From positions 5,030,252 to 5,094,251 of the forward strand of contig NC_067207.1 of assembly GCF_026262505.1 (NCBI RefSeq): a DNA stretch of 64,000 nt, in the 5' to 3' direction. Source of the stretch: Trichomonas vaginalis G3. Lineage: Eukaryota; Parabasalia; Trichomonadida; Trichomonadidae. This document shows, in pieces, positions 18,800-29,481 of this stretch; position 1 is the first letter of the stretch; each line of letters starts with the position of its first letter. Both the position numbers and the translations under genes were made by a program. The notes below the pieces were generated by a model, which was not told the origin of the DNA, searched no databases, and saw only the letters and a program-made list of their open reading frames with translations.

Positions 18800-19129
18800 A
18801 TGTCCGACGTCCCACCAACCGAGTCCATTCCCAAACCAGAGGAACCTAAAGAACCACAACAGTCTCCTCAGTTCCAGCAAGTACCTCCGAATTACTACCA
18901 ATTTCCACCTCAAGGTTACTACCCACCACAAGGCTTCCCGAACTACCCTCCTCAGCCTATGCCTTACTTCCCCAACCCTTGGATGTTCCAGCAAGCTCCA
19001 CCCCCACAATTCCAATTCCAATCTCAGTCCAAGAGAGACCAAGACTTCGAAGAAGGTCTGAACCGCTTACGCAAAGAGTATGCTACAGCTCCAATTGAGA
19101 GAAAGTTGTTCCCGGACCAAAAAATATAA
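18800..19129 (+). CDS. proline/glutamine/tyrosine-rich protein (109 aa)
   Basis: ATG at 18800 chosen over an upstream GTG; a tttttat leader precedes. Residues 1-30 are MSDVPPTESIPKPEEPKEPQ and onward; the middle is built of P-P-x-Y/F modules (PPNYYQFPPQGYYPPQGFPN), and the last 30 residues are charged and helical (KRDQDFEEGLNRLRKEYA). Low complexity, no signal or membrane span. PPxY modules could bind WW-domain proteins, as in budding motifs of some viruses; that is speculation from composition. Confidence 0.6.
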   Translation: MSDVPPTESIPKPEEPKEPQQSPQFQQVPPNYYQFPPQGYYPPQGFPNYPPQPMPYFPNPWMFQQAPPPQFQFQSQSKRDQDFEEGLNRLRKEYATAPIERKLFPDQKI

Positions 19130-19133
19130 TTTA

Positions 19134-19200
19134 GGTGAAGAGGTGAGATTTCACCTCTTTTTTCACCTGTTTTTTCACCCTCTTGAATTTTCATGAATTT
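19134..19200 (+). repeat. hairpin repeat R, copy 1
   Basis: It contains gaggtgagatttcacctc, a perfect 7-bp stem with GATT loop, within larger inverted aggtgaa/ttcacct arms and a T-run. It follows the stop of the proline-rich gene directly and may act as a 3'-end signal. Other copies: 19544-19610, 20611-20690, 20803-20885 and partly 21017-21066. Confidence 0.6.
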
Positions 19201-19252
19201 TATATATTAATGTTTTCGTTAAGCCACTTTGTGCCGTCAGTCAGTCAGTCAG

Positions 19253-19527
19253 TTTAGGAAAGACTTTAGAAAGTTGTTGGAAAATAAGTCCTGGGAAGAG
19301 TATTATAAGGCATTTTGTGAAGAATATAGCAACAGTCTGAATTCAGACGGTTGCTTTTTATACAAAATTCATGCAGGAAATTCTTGAGTTTTGGTTGAAA
19401 GAATACGATGGAGCCAAAAGTGGCTCGACCTAAAAACAAGCATTTTATGAGCTTACAAAGGGTGTTATAAATGAATTCAAAGGTATTTACATACATCCTG
19501 ACCTCGTTCATTTTGTTGCTGAATTCA
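19253..19527 (+). pseudogene. KilA-N gene fragment
   Basis: The plus strand encodes, with breaks, RKDFRKLLENKSWEEYYKAF and CEEYSNSLNSDGCFLYKIHA, the same as in the KilA-N gene at 57780-58442. The end of the domain (VHPDLVHFVAEFS type) follows after about 80 bp. No start and several frame changes. It is a relic between two R repeats. Confidence 0.65.
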
Positions 19528-19543
19528 GCAAAAATATAATTTA

Positions 19544-19610
19544 GGTGAAGAGGTGAGATTTCACCTCTTTTTTCACCTGTTTTTTCACCCTCATGAATTT
19601 TCATGAATTT
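19544..19610 (+). repeat. hairpin repeat R, copy 2
   Basis: Nearly identical to 19134-19200 including the flanking aaaatataattt and the cctcatgaattttcatgaattt tail, so the whole unit of about 75 bp was duplicated, not just the hairpin. Confidence 0.6.
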
Positions 19611-19679
19611 CCTTAAGATAGAAAAAATAAAGTTAGTTTTATTTTTATTTATTTTTTTATTTTGTATGTAAGAACAGAA

Positions 19680-20614
19680 ATGTCAACAATCGGCACAACA
19701 ACAATTCAAACAACAGCACCAAACTCGTTAGTCATGAATCCAACATCTATGTTAGTAGAAATGAAAAGCTTCATTCCTTCTTCATTTACTTTCGAAACAG
19801 AAATCCAGAAGATAAAGCAGGAACTTTTAACAAGTAATTTAGACTGTACCGCACGGGATGAAACAAATGAACAGTATCTTTATGAAATGGAGGACCTCAT
19901 CGACCATTTGCCTAAACTACCTGAAATTCAGCAGCAAAAACTAACTATTCCTGAATTCGATGAAATTGAAGTGAAACCAACTGACTCAGTAGAAATAAAG
20001 AAGTTCATACGAAAGGTAAATTATGAATTCCTTGGTTTTCATTGCAACCATAAAGTTATGGACAAAGATTGCGACATGTTATATAAGAAATCTCTGACAT
20101 ATATAAATCTGGGGAGTTTAAGACATACGACAACTTTGTTTCATTAGCTGCAAAATGTGTATGGCAGATAAGAGATAAAGATAGAAGAGGTAAGGTATGG
20201 AATGAACAGATAAAACCAACTGCTTCAGATTTAAAGAAAACCATTGACGCCTTGGTTGTTTTAGCAGGTAAGGTTTCAGAATATAACGCAAAAATGAACC
20301 CGCAATGTTCTAAATGTAAAGCAGCAATGAGGAAATATAACTACTCCGTCAAAGAGATAGAACGTATGAGAAACGACTATGCAGATTTAAAGAAAGAAGC
20401 AGAGAAGCCGGTAGAAGATAAAATGAACATGTTAGAATTTCTGAACAAAAACTATCCAACTGCTGACGATTTCCTTCTATCTGATGTCAAGAAGAAGTAT
20501 AAAGAAACCTTCGGCATTGTTAAAACATTCGATGTACTAAAAGAAGAAATAGAAGCTACAAAACTGTTTAGGATTTCAAATATACATCGTACAATTCATG
20601 TAAAACGCTTGTGA
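19680..20614 (+). pseudogene. Maverick protein of ~310 aa, one frameshift, unknown
   Basis: ATG at 19680 follows a leader (tttgtatgtaagaacagaa) shared with the KilA-N genes at 21130 and 58442. The first frame runs to about 20115 (MSTIGTTTIQTTAPNSLVMN, FDEIEVKPTDSVEIKKFIRK). The second frame runs to 20614 and reads SLAAKCVWQIRDKDRRGKVW, NPQCSKCKAAMRKYNYSVKE and LLSDVKKKYKETFGIVKTFD. A C-x-x-C plus coiled coil is visible; no known domain is recognised. The leader suggests common regulation with the KilA-N genes. It is flanked by forward R repeats on the left and inverted ones on the right. Confidence 0.55.
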
Positions 20615-20690
20615 AAAAAAGAGGTGAAAAATTAGGTGAAAAAATAGGTGAAATCTCACCTCTTCACCTAAAATATATTTTTATTGAATT
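20611..20690 (-). repeat. hairpin repeat R, copy 3 (inverted)
   Basis: gaaatctcacctcttcacctaaaatatattt, the reverse complement of copies 1-2. It starts at the stop codon of the upstream gene and ends in the ttgaattcagc tail. Confidence 0.55.
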
Positions 20691-20802
20691 CAGCAACAAA
20701 ATTCTGAGTAAAATAATTTTTAGGGCATGTGTCAAACCGTTGAGTTTTCACAAAATTCCAAAAATAACGTTTACCATGTGAAACGTTTATAAAATAACTG
20801 GG

Positions 20803-20885
20803 GTGAAAAAAAAGGTGAAAAAAGAGGTGAAATCTCACCTCTTCACCTAAACATTATTTTTATTGAATTCAGCACAAAAATCATG
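20803..20885 (-). repeat. hairpin repeat R, copy 4 (inverted), with partial copy 21017-21066
   Basis: A second inverted unit with the same ttgaattcagcacaaaaatcatgaattt tail. A third, partial unit starts at 21017 (cacctaaaatatattt). Together with copies 1-3 they bracket the gene at 19680-20614. Confidence 0.55.
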
Positions 20886-20929
20886 AATTTCCTCATATGA
20901 TTGCTTCCCTCGGAAAACCGAGGGAAGAG

Positions 20930-21025
20930 ATTCCGTACGAAAATCGCAAGAATTGGCTCCTGGTTTGAAAGGATATTATGTACAAGACTTCTTGTAAATG
21001 CTGTTGCAATGTGGGCTTCACCTAA
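20930..21025 (+). pseudogene. KilA-N gene fragment
   Basis: About 95 bp match 21420-21515: gaaaggatattatgtac and cttcttgtaaatgctgttgc correspond to the GYYVHRLLVNAVAMWASP stretch of the KilA-N gene. It is broken by frame changes and bounded by an R repeat. Confidence 0.5.
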
Positions 21026-21129
21026 AATATATTTTTATTGAATTCAGCACAAAAATCATGAATTTCATAAGATAGAATAAAGTTAGTTTTATTTTTATTT
21101 ATTTTTTTATTTTGTATGTAAAGACAGTA

Positions 21130-21968
21130 ATGTCAACAACAGAGAACACAACAACAGTTATAGTCCATGAAGCTATAAATGAAGAATATGAGTAACATAC
21201 AGTTTAACAAACAACTCCGTCTCATTTGTTCGGTCAAAGACGATATGTACCAAATGCAAAGTATTTTGACAGCATGTTATGCTCCAGATACTAAGCTTCC
21301 TAAAGACTGGTTTAGGAACCAAAGCACACAAGAACTTTTGAGCGAAGCACAGCGAGACATACTTTTTTCTGAAAACAGTGAAGAACAGCGAGTAGGTAAA
21401 AAACCCCAGTCGCAAAACTCTATGAAAATCGTGAAAAATTGCCAAACGGTTTGAGAGGATATTATGTACATAGACTTCTTGTAAATGCTGTTGCAATGTG
21501 GGCTTCGCCTCGTTATGCTTGGTATATTTACAGACTTCTTGACGAAATTCATAGACAAGAACGTGAAGAGATGGAAAACAAGCTTGAAGCAAAAGACAAA
21601 AGCATTCAGAAAAGAATACCACGTTCGTACCAAAAGGAAAGGAAAAGAACTATAAGTATATGATTTATACTGAAGAGTTGGAAAATGAAGAAGATAAAGA
21701 TATGGTTATGTTGCATTTAGTCAGAAGAAACAACAAAAGCTTTACGACCTTGCTAAGATTTACAAAATCTGACAGAAATTGGTTCTATCGCGAAAAACTT
21801 ACCGATTTCAATGACCCAAATGAAGATGTGAAACAAATAGTTCAAGATACGTTACCTCAAACACACTATGATATGAAGGTTGTACAATTTTACCTTCAAA
21901 GAAGATTTGCCATTGTTAAAGGAAAAAATAACAGAGTATTTTGACAACTTCAAACAAGTAGGTAGATG
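21130..21968 (+). pseudogene. KilA-N domain protein with viral-type C-terminus, frameshifted
   Basis: ATG 21130 after the shared leader gives MSTTENTTTVIVHEAINEEY then stops. The KilA-N core continues in two further frames: YAPDTKLPKDWFRNQSTQEL and GYYVHRLLVNAVAMWASPRY. A C-terminal part reads YMIYTEELENEEDKDMVMLH and ends near EYFDNFKQVGR (stop 21966-21968). KilA-N is a DNA-binding fold of phages and nucleocytoplasmic DNA viruses, usually regulatory. The C-terminal part resembles domains that follow KilA-N in such viruses. Three or four one-base losses inactivate this copy. Confidence 0.7.
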
Positions 21969-21981
21969 AACCATTTATTTT

Positions 21982-22857
21982 TCAAGCTTGACTTTTTACA
22001 ATTTGAACTTTGTTTGCGTAGATATGAATTCTGAAAGAAGTATGAGGGTCTTGTATGACTTTATACTTCTCCCATAGTTCATGTCTGTCAAACTTACCTG
22101 CCATGGACTCTTTCATAAGTTCCATGAAATCGTCTTCGGACAATCCGGGGAAAAGTATTATGTCAGTAAGTATTCTTTTAACATCCTTACTTAAACTCTT
22201 GGCTGTCTGTACACAAATGACAACTGAGATGTTAAAGTGTCTGAGCTTCTTAAGAATTCGACACATATCTTGTTCTCTATTCTTAAGCAAAGGATGAGAG
22301 GCGAAATCATCTAAGATAAGAAGACATCTGTGAGGGTAAGTCTTCCAATCGTAAGATTGCAATTTCTTCGAAATGTATTCTATCTCTTTCTGTTTGTTTC
22401 TGAAGTGTTTCTTCTCTAATATTCTCTGCATTTCCTCATTTGGGTCTTTAAACTTCGAATTTATATACTCATTTATAGCATTGTACTTCAAAACCCTTCT
22501 TTGGTACTTCTTTATCCAATCTAACAACTCAGTATCCTTTATACATACTAACTTAGACTTCTTTATAATATCTTTGAACGAATTGACGGTTTGGTCAAAT
22601 TGATCAGAAGTCGAACAAATAACAACTAACTCATAGAATGGGTTCTTCTCATCTAGTTCTTGTTGTTGTGCAGCCATTTTAAGATAAGTGAAAGTCTTAC
22701 CCGACCCAGGTGGTGCAATTAGACCTGTTATACCATTCTGAGCAAATAAGAACTTGTCATGTATAGGCTTTATCTGAGCATTTTCTAACTTCCTCTTGTT
22801 CTTGTTTAAAACATTCTCAAATTTTTTGTCAATGTCAGCAAACTTTTTTCTCTAACA
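21982..22857 (-). pseudogene. FtsK/HerA-type genome-packaging ATPase (A32-like)
   Basis: The frame is open from about 22845 to 21982 without an ATG at its head. It reads NAQIKPIHDKFLFAQNGITG, then Walker A APPGSGKT (complement near 22700-22725), then MAAQQQELDEKNPFYELVV. Walker B is CLLILDDFASHPLL near 22310, and VVICVQTAKS follows as the sensor segment. A plausible start (MLEKK) at 22857 is one base out of frame across an A run. Polinton ATPases of this class pump DNA into preformed capsids. The 3' end is intact (QIVKSQA). It lies next to the helicase and capsid genes, as usual. Confidence 0.8.
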
Positions 22858-22979
22858 TATTTTTAGAAAAATTAAAATTTTTATCTTTTAGAAAATATCT
22901 AGCGATTTCGCTATCTATATTCGAGACAAGCTTTTCGACAGCAAAACATCTGTCGACCATAAAATCTTACATAGTGTAA

Positions 22980-23345
22980 ACAAGAAAGGGAATTTGTTCT
23001 AAAGTTCTGTTTCTGGGAATATGACAAGAACCATAAAACATTACAAAGAGCAGTCTTAAAATTTGTCAATGACAGACTTGTTGACAGAGATGACGCCGAT
23101 TGGAAAGATGAAGTCCAACAAAATTCTTAGAATGCAAAGAAGACACATGCGCTGTTCTTGAAGATGAAATAGAAAACAGAATAGATGAGCTATTAAAGGA
23201 CAAAGAACTTTTACATAAATATAGTTGCGCCAAATTTGACATAACTCCACCAGAAAAGAAGAAGAGAGAAAAGAAAGAAAAGAAAGTAGAAGAGAAGAAA
23301 GAACCTGAACCAGTTCCAGAGAAAAGAAATTTGACATATAAAAAT
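22980..23345 (+). pseudogene. Lys/Glu-rich protein gene, frameshifted
   Basis: Plus-strand pieces FWEYDKNHKTLQRAVLKFVN and, in the next frame, DTCAVLEDEIENRIDELLKD, KYSCAKFDITPPEKKKREKK and a Lys/Glu coil. No start found because the region upstream (22860-22980) is A/T-rich without a clear ATG in frame. Unknown function. Confidence 0.4.
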
Positions 23346-23356
23346 AAAATTTTATT

Positions 23357-23735
23357 TTTAGAACATTTCTGGGTCAATGTCAATGTTCTCTTCCTCTTTA
23401 GGATAACACTGGCTTAGACTCTAAAATCTTTTTACCCAATTTACCTTGAACTTCTACAACTTTAGACTCATAATATTATGAGTCTTCTTTGGTTCATAAG
23501 GTATAACAAGTTTGTATGCTTTGCCTTCTTTAAGTTGAGAACCTTCTGTCAAAACTTTCTTTGACTGTTAACAACCTTCTATGTCTAAGTCTTCAAATTT
23601 CGCACCATTTTTAGTCACAATAGCAAACTTAACTGGTTCGATGTTCCAAACTTTGCTGAATGAAGACTTTTCAAAATGGTAGAAGTAAACATTCAAATAT
23701 GTGAATGGGTCTAGTTCTTCTTTAAGTCCTGACAT
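23357..23735 (-). pseudogene. ~125-residue Maverick protein with internal stop
   Basis: ATG at 23735: MSGLKEELDPFTYLNVYFYH, then FEKSSFSKVWNIEPVKFAIV, then an in-frame stop after IEGC. The frame continues KVLTEGSQLKEGKAYKLVIP and breaks again before an acidic end (NIDIDPEMF) at 23357. Beta-rich look; could be a small structural or OB-like protein, but no family recognised. Confidence 0.4.
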
Positions 23736-23743
23736 GTACTTAT

Positions 23744-25025
23744 TTACTGAGATGAATTTTCATCTTTTCTATCGGATAAAAAAATATTTTTTTTAAATTT
23801 ACTCAGAAAAAATTTTCTTTGTATATACACCATTCTGACATCTAAAAGACTTTTGACATTTGCCAAGAATGTTCGTTTAGAAGCTGCCATATAACCATAT
23901 TCTTGACAATATTGTTTATACGAATCGTACAATGACTTTCATCTAATGACACAAAGTCAGTTTCATCTATGAACAGTTCATATACACTCTTGTTTGCTTC
24001 TAACAATGTTTTGTCTCTCTTCGGTATGTGGAATTTGTCTTGGATTGAACTTAGAAATATCTAATGTCATGAAATATGAGAATGGTTGTAAAGTCAGATG
24101 TCAAAGTTTCTGCTAAGTCGTCAAAAATATTCTGTATCTTGCATATGAGAATCTGACGTTCTGACAACTACATATCTTCTGTCAGAACTTTCTAACTTCA
24201 TCGGAACACATTGTTTGAAACCATAATGAAGTTTGCAACATTTTCACAAACTCTTTGGTCTTTATACTTTTTTCAACAACTCCAACTTTGTCTGTTATAA
24301 GACTCTTCAAAGCATCTGAGTTCAAAACTTTTGTTGTATCTATACTTTGAAGTTCATTGCAAACTATAAGTTTCATATTCTCTATTGAGGAGTTAAACTT
24401 GCCACAGATGTTTTCTAAGTTTGTCATATTAGGGTTCGAATAACCTTCTAACAGTTTGCACAAAATATCTGTAAAGAAAGTATTCTTACCTGTTCCTTGT
24501 TTTCCAATTATAATGAGAGCAGTTTCATTTTTAGCACTTGGATGTTGTAAGATTTTGCAAACCAACATAAGATATACTCATAGACTCTTTCGTTTCCATT
24601 GCATATAATTTCTTTGACATGGTCTAACCAAGCTTCTATAACATTTTCTTTCCATTCTACTTGTTCGTATTTATATCCAGTGAAGATAGAATAGAAGTTT
24701 GGAGAAGGTGTATAAACTTTATACCACGAACTGAAAAATCTTCAAGTTTTGACAATAAGATATCCCAAGCATCTAACATCTTCATGCCAACTTGTACGAC
24801 TTTTATTTTCTTAAGTTTCTGTCTACATTCTTGTTCAGACACTATTGTTGCTCTTGGTTTGTTAAAGACAACATCCCATTCTTTCATGACATAACATTCT
24901 GGGGCAGAGTCAACATAAATGACTAAACGTTTCAAATTCTCGACTGCTTTGTTATAGTCTCGAAATGGACACATATTTCTGAATGCTTGGAAGTCATAAA
25001 AATCTGAAACATCTATTCTGTACAT
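23744..25025 (-). pseudogene. superfamily 3 (D5-like) helicase, frameshifted, without primase domain
   Basis: ATG 25025 (MYRIDVSDFYDFQAFRNMCP) opens 122 codons. A second open piece (24568-24182) holds Walker A IIIGKQGTGKNTFFTDI and IVCNELQSID at the Walker B position. The last piece (23932-23744) is KQYCQEYGYMAASKRTFLAN, the usual C-terminal winged segment. It aligns with residues from about 335 of the intact primase-helicase at 54769-57093. The gene begins just after where that protein's archaeo-eukaryotic primase domain would end, so family 1 seems to have helicase only. Replicative role inferred. At least three frame changes. Confidence 0.75.
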
Positions 25026-25047
25026 TTTTATAAAAATAAAAAAAATA

Positions 25048-25841
25048 TTATTTTTTTATTCTTGACTTTGTTGTTGCATTTGTTGTTCTTGCTATTTGTT
25101 GTTGAAGTTGTTCTTGTAATACAATACTTTCACCAGTTGCATCTTCCAATTCGAAACTTTCTGCCGTCATTGACAAATACATAGGACATAAAAGTTTTAC
25201 AGGAACAAAGTTTGCGTCAACTAATGTCAACGTTATACTTGCCAAAGTGTTTGAGTTCACTAAGGTTGAAAATTCTGCATTCGAATGAACAATAGGCAAA
25301 CCAGCAGAGAAAGTATTGTTATACGCATAAGTATCTTTTGGTCATAATAGTTTCTGTCGACATTCGAATAACACTTTGAACCTAAGTTTGAAACAATATA
25401 TAAGATTGGTGTGCTTAATGTCAATGGAATAGACATTCCTTGTATGACACCTTTTCCTGTTATAGGAAACTGTTGGTAGTAAAAACCAGAAATAAGTTTT
25501 GTATTATAGCTCATATCGTTTATAGTAAACTCAGTCGGACATCCAAACATAATGAAAACCTGCTCTAGTTGCAGCACATGTTACACCGTACTTAAAGTAT
25601 TAAATAAGTCAACAAAACCTGTTGGTGGTATATCTGAGTAAGTATCTTCAAAGGAGTATTTTTTACCATTCACAACAATAAAGTCTTCTGGTGTCAAAAG
25701 AGCAAAACAGGCTTTAGTCGTCATTGTGTTTAAGGTTAGTTTACAATATCGTCCTTGAGGACTTTGTAAGTTTGTTGTTATAGAATTATATGACTCAGGG
25801 TTTTTAGTCGTAATAGTATAAACCATTATGTCTTCTGCCAT
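25048..25841 (-). pseudogene. penton/minor capsid-like protein, two frameshifts
   Basis: ATG 25841 after ctaagtaa. Three consecutive frames make one protein of about 260 residues: MAEDIMVYTITTKNPESYNS, then QFPITGKGVIQGMSIPLTLS, then SNTLASITLTLVDANFVPVK, ending with a Gln-rich tail. Strand-rich, Thr/Ser/Ile-rich composition and the position beside the major capsid gene match the single-jelly-roll minor capsid (penton) of Polintons. This is inference; fold prediction would decide. Confidence 0.45.
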
Positions 25842-25849
25842 TTACTTAG

Positions 25850-26425
25850 CAAATAAATTTTAATGAAATGTTGTGGTCGTCAAATATTTTTATAACGTCT
25901 GGGAAACTATATTTTAAGTTCAACGTTTCACCTCCTTTCATAACGTATATCTTGTCAATGGCATTATATGAAACACCACAGCACTAATGTCGGGTTCTAT
26001 TTCTTTGATGTTTATATCGTCTGCCTCTGTCAAAAGTTTCAATAGTTCTTTCAAAACTTCATGAGGTGCAATGACATATGAGTTCACTTTTACAGGGTTG
26101 TGTTCGACCAAGTTTAACATTATACTTAAAGCTTGACAAATCTTCTCCTGAGTTTGAAGTTTGTCTTTCAGTTGTTGGTAGTCGTTTCGAATATCTGCAA
26201 CAGAACTTAAGTCTCTGCTAACTTCAGGATATGTTGTTGTTCTTTTACAGGAACAATTGTTATACCATCTTCGTCTTCGTATGGTTTCCCCACTTCAACA
26301 TCTCTGTCTTTGACATTGACAACAACACTTTGACTGTTTGTTTGAGTTGGTGAATTTAACTTCACATCTGCCACCGCCATTAAACCTTTTGAAACACTTA
26401 CGCTTCTATTTTTCGGAAATGACAT
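25850..26425 (-). pseudogene. capsid-adjacent Maverick protein conserved in both families, frameshifted
   Basis: ATG 26425: MSFPKNRSVSVSKGLMAVAD, then NVKDRDVEVGKPYEDEDGIT. It continues in other frames as QQLKDKLQTQEKICQALSIM, SYVIAPHEVLKELLKLLTEA and YVMKGGETLNLKYSFPDVIK. The same plan (basic start, then ILPYESLIHIIAILCDVQDS, then KNGTTTELHLTYNDI) is found at 61663-62345 in the other Maverick family. No known domain. It is divergent by 18 bp from the gene at 26444. A structural or assembly role is possible. Confidence 0.5.
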
Positions 26426-26443
26426 TTTACTTAGAATAAAAAG

Positions 26444-26790
26444 ATGGACGTATTCGGATATCTTTTGAATTGAAGCAGAAACAAAGTTTATACTCACAAA
26501 CAATACAAATACATTGACAGAATAGTTCTTTACACAATGGAAAATGTTATAGAATAGCAGTCTTTGCTGAACCAAAATATTTTCATAAAGCAAAGAAAGT
26601 TGGTATAACTGAAATGGTGAAAGTTCTTGAAGCAGACAAAAATATAACTTCAAAACTGACCGATATTACTAAAGAAAAGTTTATAATACAATATTATGTC
26701 AAAACTGGCGTACTGTCAATATTTGACGGAGAGAAGTCAGTTCAAGAACAACTTACTGACCTGCTGCCAAAATCTGCTCGATGGAAGCTG
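26444..26790 (+). pseudogene. decayed Maverick gene, divergent to 26425
   Basis: ATG 26444 after ttagaataaaaag starts MDVFGYLLN and stops. The next frames read VFAEPKYFHKAKKVGITEMV and LTDITKEKFIIQYYVKTGVL, ending about where the antisense capsid gene begins (26757). Unknown function, two or more frame changes. Confidence 0.4.
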
Positions 26791-29479
26791 TCGTTATGCC
26801 AATCTGAGGAGCCCCAGCAGGTTTCATCGAACGAATCTTCAAAAGAGCATCTTCCGTGAAAAGTGCTATTGGTTTTGTAAACTTCTTTGCTTCAATTCAT
26901 CTGGACCGTCTCTGTCACCAGTATATTGTATTTGAACTGTACCAACAGTTGAAATACCACCCATAAAGTCTTCTGAGTCAGCAAATGGAATGCCAAGCCT
27001 AAAGTTTGAACGGTCTCCATTTGTATATTGAGTTTTTGACCTCCTGTATGAGTCCATACTTTCACATATGGCATAATAGAACTTTGCATTTCAGGGTTAA
27101 TGGTTGTTGTGAAGTTGTTGTTAAAGTTCATAGCATCTAATGTCAAGTTGTATGACCTCATATCCTCAACTGTAGAATATTCTTCTCTTGGATAATATTT
27201 GCCATCTATGTTTATATGATATTTAATACCAGGGTTGTAGAAACAAGAATAGTCATTTATAGTTCGTCTGAACAGTACAAACATAGTATCTGCATGTTTC
27301 ATTGCAGTTGTTAAAGCAATATCTGTTCTTGCACCTGGGTCAGCACTTTGGTTTCCAACTTCACCTGCAAAGTCTTTGACAGATATTTGGTGTATAGGGA
27401 ACATAAGTGGAACTGCAATATATTTGGCAGCTAAAGCATTTGAAATATCTGGGTCCAACATATAGACTGCAAGTCTGCTTTCTATTCTCTTGCATTCAAA
27501 CTGTTCGCATGTGAACTTAACTGGGTCCCAAGCATCTCCAGCAGCATTGAAATAATAGTTTACTTCAGTGTTGAGGTTTGAGAAACCAAAGTCTAAGTCA
27601 ACTTTGTCTTTGCAAAATTCGGCGAATGACGTTTTATTTGTTCCCTTTACGTCTGTAAGAGTGAATGGGTCTTGTGTTGGTGCAATGACTAAGTTATTTT
27701 TGCTTGGAGTAAGTTCGATAGAAATTTTTCCTGCCCAGTTTGGCAAGTATCTTAAAAACCTGAAGATGAGGAAAGATGACAAAGGAACTCTAAGTTTCAG
27801 TTTTACTTTGGTTACTGCTGCTGCAGTTTGTCCAGAAAGGTTAACATAAACTCCTGGAACGTTAGGGTCAAGTCTTCTTATTTTCTCAATAGTTGCATAC
27901 TGGTCTGTTTGTTCTCTAGCTTGTGGTTGTACTGAGTTTCTCAAAGCGAACCATTCATAGTTTGCCCATGTTACTGTTTGAACTAAGTCAGAGTTAGAAT
28001 ATATCTTATATCCCATGAAAACTTCTGGAGCATATTGGTATCCGACATAGAAAATTCCATTGCAACCTTTCTTGTCAGACAACTTGGCAGAAGGTTTTAT
28101 TTCAATGTCTTGTTCCACGTATAAGAATGAGTTGTCAATAGAAATAATATGAAACCTGTCGCAAGCAATATCTACTGTTGTTGAAGAACCTTCTCCAAAC
28201 TCACCTACGTTTCCATAAGAAACAGCAGTTGTATATTCGTAAGTTCCAGGAACTATTTCTGACCTTCTAATGGCATTGTCGCATTCGTTATACCATTCGG
28301 AAACATTTCCGTTCATGGCATCCAAAACTGTTGGCGTTATATTCTGAGCGGCGTACATTTCATATGGGTAAAAATATAGAATAGTTGATTTATGTGTCAT
28401 AATAGAACCCACTCGACCAAGCTTTACTTTCTTCCTGACTGAGTTTTTAACTCTTCTTTTTCCTTCATTGCCACTACTTTCACTAGATGAAGTTACTTCT
28501 TCACTACTTTCACTTTGTTCTACTCTTCTCTTCTTCTTTGGTGTCGCTTTTGGTAACTTGCCCTCTGCTTCAAGTTGTTGCATCTTTGCCTCATGTTCAC
28601 CTAGTATATTGTAAATTTCCCATGTCCTTTTTGCCTTTGGGCTCTGGTCGCCCATCTCAGGTAACCTATATCCTAGAAAGATTTTGTCATAGTTTGTATT
28701 TGAGTCTTCGCGTATTGTTTGCATGACTCTTTCCTGAGTTTCCGGTTCAAGCTCTTCAAACAGAGCTTGTCCATATGGAATAAGCTCGTTTCCAAATATA
28801 TGTTTTTGTAGCCATTCTGGTTTTCTTTCCATGTTACCAATAATATCTTTTGTGAATGGGAAAGCTTTTACCCAATGTTTCAGTCTTGCGTCATTTATTT
28901 CTGTAGTTGGTTTTATTTTGTCAAGGAACATGTTTTTCAATACTAACATTTCATTTGGTACTGTCCATTTGAGTTTTCTTAAATATTCATCCCTTCTCGG
29001 TTCATTGTCTGCAAAGTAAGTTTTTATGACATTTTGTAAACTTTCGTTTGCAAGGTCATGTACAATAGGTTCTCTTCCTTCTCTCTCCCTAACTTTCTTT
29101 CTAAACTCTTCACCAAATATACCATCTCTATGGTTCTGTGTAGTTCTTTGAGATAAATGTTCTAGAACGTCAGGTGTTATATTTCCATCAGCCATGTTCA
29201 TTTCATACTGGTCCAAAATATCTGCATCTTTCATATCTTTCAATGGCATTAAAGCCGCGCTGAAAATACCAGCTATATCTGGTTCACCATTCACTTCCAT
29301 TGCGTCTACAACTTCTTGGAATTGAGGTTGTAAGTTTATGAACCACCTATCCGGATTAGCTTTATGACCCCATCTCATTGTAGTTCCATAGTCTGCAGAA
29401 ACAAAAGTAGGTTTGTTTCCAATTGGTTAGGTTCTGAATGAACTTTAAACAATGTTTCATTTCTATATGTTTTGTTGAA
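26757..29479 (-). pseudogene. major capsid-like protein fused to an N-terminal helical/NLS region, frameshifted at both ends
   Basis: 828 codons are open (29378-26892). Residues 1-270 are mostly helical. Residues 280-325 hold PKKKRRVEQSESSEE and KRRVKNSVRKKVK, strongly basic. From about residue 330 (MTHKSTILYFYPYEMYAAQN) the protein is strand-rich with LPNWAGKISIELTPSKNNL and PLMFPIHQISVKDF, the profile of a Polinton double-jelly-roll capsid protein. The C-terminus continues in other frames (near 27020 and 26895: GIPFADSEDFMGGISTVGTV, then TKPIALFTEDALLKIRSMKP). Upstream of 29378 the frame is open to 29460, and the gene likely began further on. Capsid identity rests on size, composition and neighbours, not on a database match. 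Confidence 0.6.
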
Positions 29480-29481
29480 AT

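Noticed and set aside
18514-18834. Ser/Thr-rich minus-strand frame
   Set aside because: Reads the 21-bp minisatellite; no leader, and it ends in the opposite gene's start region.
23056-23383. Ser/Phe-rich minus-strand frames
   Set aside because: Antisense of the Lys/Glu-rich decayed gene at 22980-23345.
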